From contig NZ_FNZN01000005.1 in NCBI RefSeq assembly GCF_900109345.1, forward strand, positions 1 through 64,000: a stretch of 64,000 bases of DNA. Reading direction: 5' to 3'. Source of the DNA: Maribacter orientalis. GTDB lineage: Bacteria; Bacteroidota; Bacteroidia; Flavobacteriales; Flavobacteriaceae. Below are positions 36,395 to 44,319 of the stretch, piece after piece. The notes beneath the pieces are model-generated. The model did no database searches. It was given only the letters and a program-made list of their open reading frames with translations, and was not told the origin of the DNA. Numbering within the stretch: position 1 is the first letter of the stretch; each line of letters starts with the position of its first letter. Position numbers and translations under genes: made by a program.

Positions 36395-37375
36395 TCATGA
36401 TATTTGAAAGGCATTATCCTCCATCAGGTTACGGATAGCTTCTGCGACCAAGGGGGCGACATTGATGATATCGACCTTCTTTTCCATGAGTTCTTTACTC
36501 AGTCGATGCGGAGGAATACTGTTCGTTATCACAATTTTATCCAAGGCCGGATCTTTCAGCGTTTCATTAGCTGCAACTGAAAAAATGCCATGTGTGGCCA
36601 CCGCATAGACTTTTTTAGCCCCCGCTTGTTTACATGCCTTGGCGGCCCTTAGCAGGGTAGTTCCCGTACTAATGAGGTCATCTATAATGATGACGGTTTT
36701 GGCACGGACCTCTCCAAAGATCTGTGCTGTTCCCCCAACGACGCCTTCACTACGGGTTTTGTGCATTACGGCCACAGGAATCGGTGTTTTTTGTTCTTTT
36801 TCGAGGGTTTTCGCAAATGCCATGGCACGTTTTATACCTCCGCTATCTGGGGATAATACCACGGTTTCGGTTTTTTTAAGCAATGGGGTAAAATAGTTCG
36901 CAAGAAAACCCTTGGCTTCTAGGTGGGTTGTAGGTATCCGGAACGCATTTTCAAAGGCCTGTACATTATGTACATCCAGGGTCACCAGCCTATCCGTTCC
37001 CAGGGCCTCGAATAAACGGGCAACATATTGGGTGGTAATCGGGTCATAGCTCTTGGTCTTTTTATCTTTTCGGGAATAGCACAAATACGGGGCGATTACC
37101 GTAACCGTAGCTGCCCCCGCATCTTTTAATGAACCGATAAAAAACAATACCCGGCACAGTTTGTCATTGACCGTTAGTTGGGGGTCCCCATAGAGGCTGT
37201 ATATGATAAAGATGGCCTTGTTCCTCACATCTACCAATGACCGTATCTTATGTTCCCCTTCCGAAAAGTCCCGTTCCTCGTGGACGCTCAAAGTACCCCC
37301 TATAGCTTCTGCGACCATGCTGCCGAAAGCTTTACTGGGTTCCAATGCAAAAATCAGGTTTTTGGTAGTGTTCAT
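36395..37375 (-). CDS. Divergent ribose-phosphate pyrophosphokinase (accessory PRPP synthetase)
   Basis: The 326-residue enzyme makes PRPP from ribose 5-phosphate and ATP. Family marks are FSEGEHKIR near 40, APYLCYSRKDKKTKSYDPIT near 98, LSPDSGGIKRAMAFAKTL near 182, and the PRPP loop VIIIDDLISTGTTLLRAAKA near 230. The flexible-loop/histidine region reads VTLDVHNVQAFENAF, unlike the canonical LDLHADQIQGFFD, which points to the accessory class found outside purine operons. Its base composition is clearly more GC-rich than the polysaccharide genes to the left, suggesting transfer with the island. It is divergent from the lipoprotein gene that follows. Confidence 0.88.
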   Translation of the reverse strand: MNTTKNLIFALEPSKAFGSMVAEAIGGTLSVHEERDFSEGEHKIRSLVDVRNKAIFIIYSLYGDPQLTVNDKLCRVLFFIGSLKDAGAATVTVIAPYLCYSRKDKKTKSYDPITTQYVARLFEALGTDRLVTLDVHNVQAFENAFRIPTTHLEAKGFLANYFTPLLKKTETVVLSPDSGGIKRAMAFAKTLEKEQKTPIPVAVMHKTRSEGVVGGTAQIFGEVRAKTVIIIDDLISTGTTLLRAAKACKQAGAKKVYAVATHGIFSVAANETLKDPALDKIVITNSIPPHRLSKELMEKKVDIINVAPLVAEAIRNLMEDNAFQIS

Positions 37376-37573
37376 TAGATTTTATTTGATGTAATAGCCA
37401 TGTTTCCCGTGAAATTGAAAAAAACAAAAACATAATACAATGATACTAGTCAGTCGCAACCGATGATCTACATCATTGTAAAAGGGGAATAGGCCTTATA
37501 ATTTTATTGACATCGTGGTAGGATGTTAAAACACGGTAGATGCACGAAAAAAGTCAATTTAAAACAGGGTATT

Positions 37574-38083
37574 ATGGCACATTCCAATACATTCAAGTTC
37601 AAGTATAGACTGACATTATTTTTAGTCATGGGCATGGCGACCATACTTTTTTCCTGTAAAAGGGCTGCGGAAAAGACTAGTGAAAAAATCATAGAAGAGT
37701 CCATGGGTGATGAAGCCAAAGTAGCTATAGAAGATGAGAAAATAGGTATTGAAACCGATGAGGGTGCCTTTACCACAGATGCAACGGCACATAATTGGCC
37801 CAAGGAAATTTCTAGGGAAGTACCCGAATTTACATACGGTAAAATAACAGCGGTTACTACGCAAGAAATGGAAGGAGATATGAACTGGGCACTCATTTTT
37901 GAAGAGGTGCCCCAAACTGCCCTGGAGCAATATAAGGAGCAGCTGGTGAGCAAAGGTTTTGAAATCAAGTACACGATTACTACCGGAACCGGAGGCCATC
38001 TCACCTGTGAAAAAGGGAAACTCACCGTGATGGCTATGGTGGGGGATGGGAGTGCTACGCTTACCATTGGTTCCCAACCGTGA
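37574..38083 (+). CDS. Small lipoprotein of unknown function
   Basis: From ATG 37574 the protein has 169 residues and a lipoprotein signal (LVMGMATILFSCKRAAEK, Cys near 27). An acidic linker and a compact domain follow, with FTYGKITAVTTQEMEG, WALIFEEVPQTALEQYKEQL and a Gly/Thr-rich end. An earlier ATG in the frame (37523) would add 17 residues before the signal and is less likely. I do not recognise the family. The base composition is like that of the PRPP synthetase gene beside it. Together with the CapA stub 19 bp downstream it may form an imported gene set. Confidence 0.7.
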   Translation: MAHSNTFKFKYRLTLFLVMGMATILFSCKRAAEKTSEKIIEESMGDEAKVAIEDEKIGIETDEGAFTTDATAHNWPKEISREVPEFTYGKITAVTTQEMEGDMNWALIFEEVPQTALEQYKEQLVSKGFEIKYTITTGTGGHLTCEKGKLTVMAMVGDGSATLTIGSQP

Positions 38084-38102
38084 GATCCTACAAGAATAGA
38101 TA

Positions 38103-38171
38103 ATGGCAAAAAAAATCACTTTATGTTTCTCTGGCGATGTAATGACGGGGCGTGGTGTTGATCAGATTTAA
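38103..38171 (+). pseudogene. N-terminal stub of a CapA-family (poly-gamma-glutamate synthesis) protein
   Basis: The 22-codon frame encodes MAKKITLCFSGDVMTGRGVD followed by Gln-Ile and a stop. The GDVMTGRGVDQ string is the metal-binding start of CapA-type metallophosphatases, which are normally several hundred residues long. Nothing downstream continues the domain in any frame, so a deletion or rearrangement removed the rest. It starts 19 bp after the lipoprotein stop in the same direction. This is the point where GC-richer DNA changes to ordinary AT-rich DNA. Confidence 0.6.
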
Positions 38172-38383
38172 CTATTAGACCGTAATTTCTCAGAGATATA
38201 ACTAAATATTATCACCATAATTGCTTTCTGTTAATAATAGAATCTATGTATTACACTATTTGCGACCATGTAATTTTATTTTATACGGGTTAAATAGATA
38301 GAAGGACTATTGAACCTGTCAAAACCATAGAATTTCTACAATTTTGATAGTTATACGCTTATTTTTACTAAAATATACGGACT

Positions 38384-38965
38384 ATGCTTCATTTAAAATT
38401 AGCAACAGACCCACGTTGGGTTACTATTGTTGAAAAAAATATAGAAGAAATACTAACAGATCATGCATGGTGTGAACAAAAAGCCGCTACCAATGCGATT
38501 ACTATAATTACACTAAACTCTGAATACCCTGATTTAGTTACTGATTTGCTTCTTTTAGCACAAGAAGAATTAGTTCACTTTCAAATGGTACATGATATTA
38601 TTAAAAAGCGCGGTTACACTTTAGGTAGAGAGCGTAGAGACAGCTACGTTAACGAGCTTTACAAGTTTATGAGCAAAGGTGGCAACAGACTTCAATCGAT
38701 GGTAGATAGGCTCTTATTTTCTGCTATGATCGAGGCAAGAAGCTGCGAACGTTTTAAACTACTTTCAAAAGAAATTAAAGACCCAGAGCTTTCTAAGTTT
38801 TATAATGATTTAATGATTAGTGAAGCAGGGCATTATACAACTTTTATTGGTTTTGCTCGTAAATACGGTCAAGATATAGATGTAGATAAACGCTGGCAAG
38901 AATTGGTGGAATTTGAGGCTAAAGTGATTAAAAATTATGGGAAAGAAGAAACCATACACGGTTGA
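38384..38965 (+). CDS. miaE: tRNA-(ms2io6A)-hydroxylase (MiaE-like)
   Basis: The 193-residue ferritin-like di-iron protein should hydroxylate the isopentenyl group of ms2i6A37 in tRNA. Ligand motifs are DHAWCEQKAATNAITI with the first Glu near 32, LAQEELVHFQMVHDII near 66, MIEARSCERFKLLSKE near 111, and SEAGHYTTFIGFARKY near 146. It stands alone, with about 210 bp on each side. Its presence between the two att-like copies is unexpected for a tRNA-modification gene and is noted in the findings. Confidence 0.88.
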   Translation: MLHLKLATDPRWVTIVEKNIEEILTDHAWCEQKAATNAITIITLNSEYPDLVTDLLLLAQEELVHFQMVHDIIKKRGYTLGRERRDSYVNELYKFMSKGGNRLQSMVDRLLFSAMIEARSCERFKLLSKEIKDPELSKFYNDLMISEAGHYTTFIGFARKYGQDIDVDKRWQELVEFEAKVIKNYGKEETIHG

Positions 38966-39187
38966 AAATATAGTGCTTTTATAATCTGTAAGTTTATAAC
39001 GATAATTCATTCCATTAAGAATTTAGCTTTGTTATTTGATGATTTATTTTTGGATAGGCAGCTGAGTAAGCTAGATTTACCAATTTGGTAGGCAAGGGAT
39101 GGGAAGGAAATCAGTAAATTTAGAATTTGTTCATCAGCTGCCGTTTCCCAGTCAAGCCTGAACAAATTATCATCAAAATCATAAAGT

Positions 39188-40786
39188 ATGAAATTGCCCT
39201 ATATCTTTTTAACAACAGTTTTTCTTATTTTTTCTTCTTGTCAAACTAAAAAAGAGGAAGATTCGAAATCAGAACATGAACAACGACCAAATATCTTGTT
39301 CATTTTAGCAGATGATTTTGGTTTGGAGGATATGAGCTTTGTCGGCAGTACATATTATGAAACTCCTAATATTGATAAGTTGGCATCTCGAAGTATGGTA
39401 TTTACTCAGGGTTATGCTGGTAGTAGAGTTTGTAGTCCTTCTAGAGCTACTATTATGACCGGTAAGTTTACTGCCCGTCATGGAGTTACCAATTGGATTG
39501 GGGAGAAGTTTGGAGAAGATTGGCGTTCTATGGGTAGACATGATAAATTGTTGCCTGCAGATTATGTGCATAATTTACCAAAAGAAGACATTACGATTGC
39601 AGAGGCACTTCAAGATAATGGGTACACTACTTTTTTTGCAGGTAAATGGCATTTAGGTGATGAAGGTTCTTATCCTGAGGATCATGGGTTTCAATTTAAC
39701 AAAGGAGGATGGGATAAAGGTAGTCCTATGGGTGGCTATTATTCCCCTTTTGATAATCCCAAATTAGAAAATAAGTATGACGGTGAAAATCTTTCTATCC
39801 GTCTTGCAAAAGAAACCAATGATTTTATTACTATGCACAGAGATAGTAGCTTTTTAGCTTTTCTATCTTTTTATGCGGTTCACGGACCTATAGAGACCAC
39901 TCAAGAAAAATGGAATAAGTATCAGCAAAAAGCCATAGTAAATGGTATTGCCAATGATGGATTTACAATGGAAAAGAAATTGCCAATCCGAGTTACTCAA
40001 GATAATCCAATATATGCCGGATTGGTTGAAACCATGGATGACGCCATAGGGTTGGTTTTAGATAATCTTGAAAATCTTGGATTAGATAAAAACACGATTA
40101 TCATATTTACATCTGATAATGGGGGTGTTTCTTCAGGCGATGCCTTTTCAACTTCCAATTTACCTTACAGAGGTGGTAAAGGATATCATTGGGAAGGTGG
40201 TATTCGAGAACCTTATTTAATTTATGTTCCCAACCAAACATCCGAAGGTATGGCAAGTGACTATCCGGTAACAGGTGCAGATTTTTATCCAACTATTTTA
40301 GATTATGCTAATATTGAATTAAAGGCTGAGCAACACAAAGACGGAATCAGTTTAAAATCTTTGATAAATGAAGGAGCGCTATTGCCGGAAAGGCCCTTAT
40401 TTTGGCATTACCCACATTATGGAAATCAAGGCGGTGATCCTTCTTCGGTTATCAGAAAAGGAGATTGGAAATTGATTCATTATTATGAAGAAGATGCTGA
40501 TGAGTTGTATAATTTGGCAGTAGACCCATATGAAAGTCAAAATCTGGCAGCTAATAATTCTGAATTAACCGAAAGCCTATATGAAGAATTGAAGAACTGG
40601 CTTATTGAAGTTGAGGCAAAATTTCCTGAAAAAGAAGAAAAATTTGATGCAAAAAAGCGTTTGGAGTATGATAAAAAAATAGTAAATGAACTTTTACCTA
40701 AACTAGAAAAAGAACGATTAAAATTGTTAGAAAAGGACTACCAACCCAATAAAAATTGGTGGGGTAGTAAAACTACTAAAGATTAG
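39188..40786 (+). CDS. Sulfatase (S1 family), secreted lipoprotein
   Basis: The 532-residue arylsulfatase-like enzyme has a lipoprotein signal (LIFSSCQTKKEED). NILFILADDFGLEDMSFVG near 34 holds metal ligands, and the formylglycine motif is CSPSRATIMTGK near 82. Other active-site parts are GKWHLGDEGSYPEDHGF near 155, FTSDNGGVSSGD near 308 and RGGKGYHWEGGIREPYL near 328. The Cys-type motif needs the anaerobic or aerobic formylglycine-generating system, which is not in this window. It should remove sulfate from a carbohydrate at the cell surface. The second sulfatase follows 57 bp downstream, so they are likely co-expressed. Confidence 0.9.
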   Translation: MKLPYIFLTTVFLIFSSCQTKKEEDSKSEHEQRPNILFILADDFGLEDMSFVGSTYYETPNIDKLASRSMVFTQGYAGSRVCSPSRATIMTGKFTARHGVTNWIGEKFGEDWRSMGRHDKLLPADYVHNLPKEDITIAEALQDNGYTTFFAGKWHLGDEGSYPEDHGFQFNKGGWDKGSPMGGYYSPFDNPKLENKYDGENLSIRLAKETNDFITMHRDSSFLAFLSFYAVHGPIETTQEKWNKYQQKAIVNGIANDGFTMEKKLPIRVTQDNPIYAGLVETMDDAIGLVLDNLENLGLDKNTIIIFTSDNGGVSSGDAFSTSNLPYRGGKGYHWEGGIREPYLIYVPNQTSEGMASDYPVTGADFYPTILDYANIELKAEQHKDGISLKSLINEGALLPERPLFWHYPHYGNQGGDPSSVIRKGDWKLIHYYEEDADELYNLAVDPYESQNLAANNSELTESLYEELKNWLIEVEAKFPEKEEKFDAKKRLEYDKKIVNELLPKLEKERLKLLEKDYQPNKNWWGSKTTKD

Positions 40787-40843
40787 TTTTTTGTAATCGA
40801 ACCAATTATTAGAGCTATACATTTCCCATACTTATATAAAGAT

Positions 40844-42418
40844 ATGAAGCGAATATGTTTACAATTTAGATTTTTTGTTACTCCTATACTATTGATACTT
40901 TTAGCTATGGTAATAGGTTGTAAAAAAACAGATAAAAAGGAAGGTGCATCATTAGAAATGAAAAGTCCCAATATTATTATAATCTATGCTGATGATTTAG
41001 GTTATGGTGATTTAAGTTCCTACGGTGCTACTGAGATTAAGACCCCAAATATGGATAGACTGGTAAACGAAGGGATAAAGTTTACCAATGGATATGCATC
41101 TTCAGCAACGTGTACACCCAGTAGATATGCACTATTAACAGGCGTCTATCCTTGGAGGAACAAAAATGCAAAAATCCTTCCTGGTACTGCCCCGTTATTA
41201 ATTGACACGACCCAGATGACGGTAGCTAAATTATTAAAGCAAAACGGTTACAAAACAGGTATTGTTGGTAAGTGGCATTTAGGCCTAGGTAATGGTCAAG
41301 TAGATTGGAACGGTCATATAACACCCGGCCCTAATGAAGTAGGATTTGACTACAGCTATATTATGGCTGCTACACAGGATCGTGTACCTACAGTTTATAT
41401 TAAGAATGGAAGAGTTGAGAATCTTGATCCCAATGATCCAATTGAAGTTAATTATGATGAAAATTATGAAGGACAACCAACCGGCAAAGACAGTCCTGAA
41501 CTTTTAAAGATGAATTGGCATCACGGGCATAATAATACAATTGTAAATGGTATTCCCCGTATAGGCTTTATGAAAGGTGGAGATTCAGCCAAATGGATAG
41601 ATGAGGAAATGGCACCACAATTTTTAGAAAAGGCCAAAAATTTCGTTACCACCAATAAAGACCAGCCCTTCTTTTTATATTATGCTTTACAACAGCCTCA
41701 TGTGCCTCGAACGCCAGCACCAGAGTTTGTAGGGAAGTCTGGAATGGGTCCAAGGGGTGACGTAATTTTGGAAGCGGATTGGTGTATTGGTCAACTGTAT
41801 GCTACGTTAGAGGAACAAGGTCTTCTGGCAAATACACTAATCATTTTTACAAGCGATAATGGTCCGGTATTAAATGACGGATACTATGATGATGCCGTAG
41901 AGAAAATTGGGAACCACACACCATCGGGACCTTTAAGAGGTGGTAAATACAGCCTTTTTGAAGCTGGGACAAGGGTGCCTTTCGCAACCTACTGGAAAGG
42001 AACTATAGCACCGCAGATTAGTGAAGCATTAGTTTCACAACTAGATTTTTTAAGTTCTTTAGCATCATTAATAGGTGATGATTATAAAGGTAAGGACAGT
42101 GAAAATTTCATGGATGTTTTCTTAGGTAAAAAGAATGTTGGTAGGGAAAATCTAATATTAGAAGCTACTTCAAGAACGGCATTACGCTCTAAAGATTGGA
42201 TATTGATCCCTCCATACAAGGGTGCTCCTATAGCCGAACAGGTTAATATAGAATTGGGAAATAGTTTAGATTACCAGCTTTATAATCTTTCGAATGACAT
42301 TGGGCAAACTACAAATATTGCCAATACAGAACCTGAAAAATTACGTGAGATGATTAAAATTTATGAATCCATTAGAGGTACTGTGGACTCTCCAACAGAA
42401 ACTTTAGAATTGAAATAA
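40844..42418 (+). CDS. Sulfatase (S1 family), secreted lipoprotein
   Basis: The 524-residue enzyme has a lipoprotein signal (ILLAMVIGCKKTDKKE, Cys near 27) and the sulfatase order: NIIIIYADDLGYGDLSSYGA near 45, CTPSRYALLTGVYPWR near 86 with the cysteine converted to formylglycine, VGKWHLGLGNG near 145, PFFLYYALQQPHVPRTPAPE near 278, and IIFTSDNGPVLNDGYYDD near 335. It is not a duplicate of the upstream sulfatase: motifs and lengths differ, so they may attack different sulfate positions. No SusC/SusD pair or glycoside hydrolase lies nearby. Confidence 0.9.
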   Translation: MKRICLQFRFFVTPILLILLAMVIGCKKTDKKEGASLEMKSPNIIIIYADDLGYGDLSSYGATEIKTPNMDRLVNEGIKFTNGYASSATCTPSRYALLTGVYPWRNKNAKILPGTAPLLIDTTQMTVAKLLKQNGYKTGIVGKWHLGLGNGQVDWNGHITPGPNEVGFDYSYIMAATQDRVPTVYIKNGRVENLDPNDPIEVNYDENYEGQPTGKDSPELLKMNWHHGHNNTIVNGIPRIGFMKGGDSAKWIDEEMAPQFLEKAKNFVTTNKDQPFFLYYALQQPHVPRTPAPEFVGKSGMGPRGDVILEADWCIGQLYATLEEQGLLANTLIIFTSDNGPVLNDGYYDDAVEKIGNHTPSGPLRGGKYSLFEAGTRVPFATYWKGTIAPQISEALVSQLDFLSSLASLIGDDYKGKDSENFMDVFLGKKNVGRENLILEATSRTALRSKDWILIPPYKGAPIAEQVNIELGNSLDYQLYNLSNDIGQTTNIANTEPEKLREMIKIYESIRGTVDSPTETLELK

Positions 42419-42443
42419 TTGTTGAGTTGAAAGTTTGATACTT

Positions 42444-42686
42444 TTAAGGTAAATTTAATTTGAAGTACCTATGAACCAACAGATGTATTGCATTTTCGTA
42501 TTTTATAATCTTTAAATAGGATGCTAGTAGAAAAATGCCTCCAATAAGCTGAACATATTCAAATGTTTTTGCATAAATTTCTTTATCGGCATCATCTGAA
42601 GTATCATAGTTAACACCCCATTTCTTTTTTTTTCTCTTGACACAAGAAGCTCCTGAAAGTCTATTGATATTTGAAGGTATGTACAA
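42444..42686 (-). CDS. Short hypothetical protein with one hydrophobic helix
   Basis: The 80-codon frame has one likely membrane segment (YVQLIGGIFLLASYLKII) after an acidic stretch (NYDTSDDADKEIY). It converges on the second sulfatase. I recognise no family; it could be a gene fragment or chance. Confidence 0.3.
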   Translation of the reverse strand: MYIPSNINRLSGASCVKRKKKKWGVNYDTSDDADKEIYAKTFEYVQLIGGIFLLASYLKIIKYENAIHLLVHRYFKLNLP

Positions 42687-42822
42687 ACCAAGTAAAGTAT
42701 TTGTCCAGCTTCAGTTATTATTGCATGTAATTGGGCTGCAATCCCGATTTTGGTTCGAAAATTGGCTATTTATTTTTGTGTTTTTTTAATGTGGTACTTG
42801 TTTAAAACGTATAATAAAGTTG

Positions 42823-43020
42823 TTAGTCTTTATTTTTCTTATGAAACAACTTATCCCACAAATGATACATAACCATAATGGTTGTAATTAAATATAACCA
42901 CCATCCATAATAGCTAACAGAAGCAATCACTTCTAATAGTATCAACAAACCACCAAGACCTAAAACTAGACCTACCAAAACCTTCTCAAAGAACCCAATC
43001 CTAAATCTATCCTTACTCAT
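42823..43020 (-). CDS. Small two-helix membrane protein, unknown function
   Basis: Starting at ATG 43020 (MSKDRFRIGFFEK) the 65-residue product has two hydrophobic segments, VLVGLVLGLGGLLILLEVIA and WWLYLITTIMVMYHL, and a basic tail KLFHKKNKD. An in-frame ATG nine bases upstream is also possible. The amphipathic layout looks like a real small membrane protein. Last gene before att-like copy B. Confidence 0.5.
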   Translation of the reverse strand: MSKDRFRIGFFEKVLVGLVLGLGGLLILLEVIASVSYYGWWLYLITTIMVMYHLWDKLFHKKNKD

Positions 43021-43236
43021 GTATATCAATTAGCATTGGCGTGAATGTAGTCAACTAAACAGGATATTAAAAAGAGTAGGGGAAATATAAACGCTGTTCA
43101 ACACATCCCCAACAAGCTCTGCGGAGTAACATAGCACCACCTGATTTCTGAAAAAATGTTAAAACTCAGCAGAGTAGTAGGCAATTTGCTACATCATTTC
43201 CCCTTATGTCTCAAATATGATTTAAAAACGATAGCT

Positions 43237-43257
43237 AGGTACAATATCGGTACAAAA
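43237..43257 (+). repeat. Pair of GGTACAA boxes near copy B (distal segment side)
   Basis: AGGTACAATA at 43237-43246 is followed 11 bp further on by GGTACAAAA at 43249-43257. AGGTACAATA also occurs at 35868-35877, beside copy A, in the same direction. The 11-bp step equals that of the AGGTGAAA pairs of the proximal element. They may be arm-type sites of a lost integrase. Confidence 0.4.
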
Positions 43258-43363
43258 ATGTGCTAAAAAACGCTAAATATTGCACAGTGCTACAAAGCCT
43301 AATTTATGAAAACTCATATATTATTGAGGTTTACGGGTATTTTGTAAGTATAGTTTTGTGATG

Positions 43364-43378
43364 TTATTTGCCGATACA
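43364..43378. repeat. att-like core B (copy of the mnmE 3' end)
   Basis: The core is identical to copy A over 16 bp and differs from the mnmE-borne copy C at one base. It encodes Cys-Ile-Gly-Lys-stop on the minus strand. A 9-bp inverted repeat, GTTTACGGG at 43329-43337 and CCCGTAAAC at 43392-43400, brackets it. It separates the distal and proximal inserted segments. Confidence 0.8.
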
Positions 43379-43418
43379 GTATCTTCTTATCCCCGTAAAC
43401 ATTGTGGTAGGGGCGTCT

Positions 43419-43437
43419 GAGGTGGAAAATAGGTGAA
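43419..43437 (+). repeat. Arm-type box pair at the left end of the proximal element
   Basis: GAGGTGGAAAATAGGTGAA begins 41 bp from the end of core B. It matches GAGGTGAAAATTAGGTGAA at 58459-58477, with two mismatches and the same 11-bp step between AGGTG boxes. The likely role is binding of the integrase arm domain. Confidence 0.55.
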
Positions 43438-43476
43438 CACTTTTGCTTTCCTTTAGTCGGATAATGATTTCAATGA

Positions 43477-43658
43477 TTATTGTTTTAGGTCTTCCATGGA
43501 GTAATGAATACTCTCATATTCTTCGATAATGTCTGAAATTCTCAAAAACTCTTTAGCCAAAGGATCATCCAATGGTGTATTGTCATCGACCACATCGATT
43601 AACTCTTCTAGACGCAGGTTTGCTTTGACGTATTTTTATATGTAATAGCTTTTTCCAT
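43477..43658 (-). pseudogene. Degraded HigA-like antitoxin N-terminal region
   Basis: A start at 43658 reads MEKAITYKNTSKQ and soon meets a stop. The neighbouring frame continues with LRLEELIDVVDDNTPLDDP, LAKEF.. and IIEEYESIHYSMEDLKQ to the stop at 43479. The combined product resembles the N-terminal part of HigA-type antitoxins (..EAYE.EHYP..), without the HTH domain. One frameshift and a truncated C-terminus make it a remnant. It follows parE by 9 bp, so it could be the scar of a second toxin-antitoxin pair. Confidence 0.45.
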
Positions 43659-43666
43659 TTAAAGTT

Positions 43667-43960
43667 TCATTTCAGGTGCTTTGGAATATCACTTCGACCA
43701 TGCAAAACTCGGACAATACGAATGCGATCTGGTAAAATTCGGTAAAAAATGATATGGGATACATGCGGAAGACTATATAATCCAACTTTTATTTCATCCC
43801 TTTGTTTGCCTATGTCTGGATTTGTGGTCAACGCCTCAAAATACTCTCGTAAGCCCTCTAAATATTTTGTGGCCTGTGAATGCCCAAATTTATGGATTCC
43901 AAAATCATAGATTTCTTGAAGGTCATTTTTGGCGGCTTCAGCAAGAACGAATCGATTCAT
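43667..43960 (-). CDS. parE: ParE-type toxin (RelE/ParE superfamily)
   Basis: The 97-residue protein has the ParE pattern: VLAEAAKNDLQEIYDFGIHK at the start, TNPDIGKQRDEIKVGLYSLP near 50, and the C-terminal HIIFYRILPDRIRIVRVLHG followed by RSD. ParE toxins usually poison DNA gyrase. It overlaps the parD stop by 4 bp (ATGA), so antitoxin and toxin are coupled. Its position at the far end of the mobile element fits a maintenance role after integration. Confidence 0.88.
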   Translation of the reverse strand: MNRFVLAEAAKNDLQEIYDFGIHKFGHSQATKYLEGLREYFEALTTNPDIGKQRDEIKVGLYSLPHVSHIIFYRILPDRIRIVRVLHGRSDIPKHLK

Positions 43961-44184
43961 TGAGCTTGTTTCCTAGAAGCTATGATATCGTCAACGCTTA
44001 TATCGCTGTCTGGGCCGTTCCATCCTTTTTCAATCTCGACCCTTAAATCTGCGATTACTTTATGGCGGTATATCTGATGCAATCGAAGTGCATCACGAAT
44101 TACCTCACTATTGTTTTGATACTCCCCAGAATCGACCTGTTTGGAGATATATTCCTCTTGTTTTTTAGTAAAACTAATGTTCAT
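43957..44184 (-). CDS. parD: ParD-type antitoxin
   Basis: The 75-residue protein begins with the ribbon-helix-helix domain (ISFTKKQEEYISKQVDSGEY, NNSEVIRDALRLHQ) and ends with a Trp/Gly/Asp toxin-wrapping tail (EKGWNGPDSDISVDDIIA). It should neutralise ParE and repress its own promoter in the roughly 130-bp region upstream. It is coupled to parE by a 4-bp overlap. Confidence 0.9.
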   Translation of the reverse strand: MNISFTKKQEEYISKQVDSGEYQNNSEVIRDALRLHQIYRHKVIADLRVEIEKGWNGPDSDISVDDIIASRKQAQ

Positions 44185-44319
44185 GTCTTTAAGGATTAGA
44201 GCATAAAAATAATAAACTTATCTATATTTAGCAAATATGGATACAATAAATATTGGCTTTACGTGTCCATTGAAGATTTGACTTCCCAAATCTTACCCAA
44301 AAACCGGATAGGGCGCACC

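Larger units (their letters stand above)
35827..43363. mobile_element. Distal segment between att-like copies A and B (possible integrase-less island)
   Basis: This 7.5-kb segment is bounded by two identical 16-bp copies of the mnmE end. It holds a divergent PRPP synthetase, a lipoprotein, a CapA-family stub, miaE, two sulfatases and a small membrane protein. No integrase is present. AGGTACAATA boxes occur near both ends (35868-35877, and 43237-43246 with a second GGTACAA box 11 bp further on). I infer an older insertion at the mnmE end that has lost its recombinase. The alternative is a rearranged chromosomal stretch that happens to be flanked by att sites. Confidence 0.5.
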
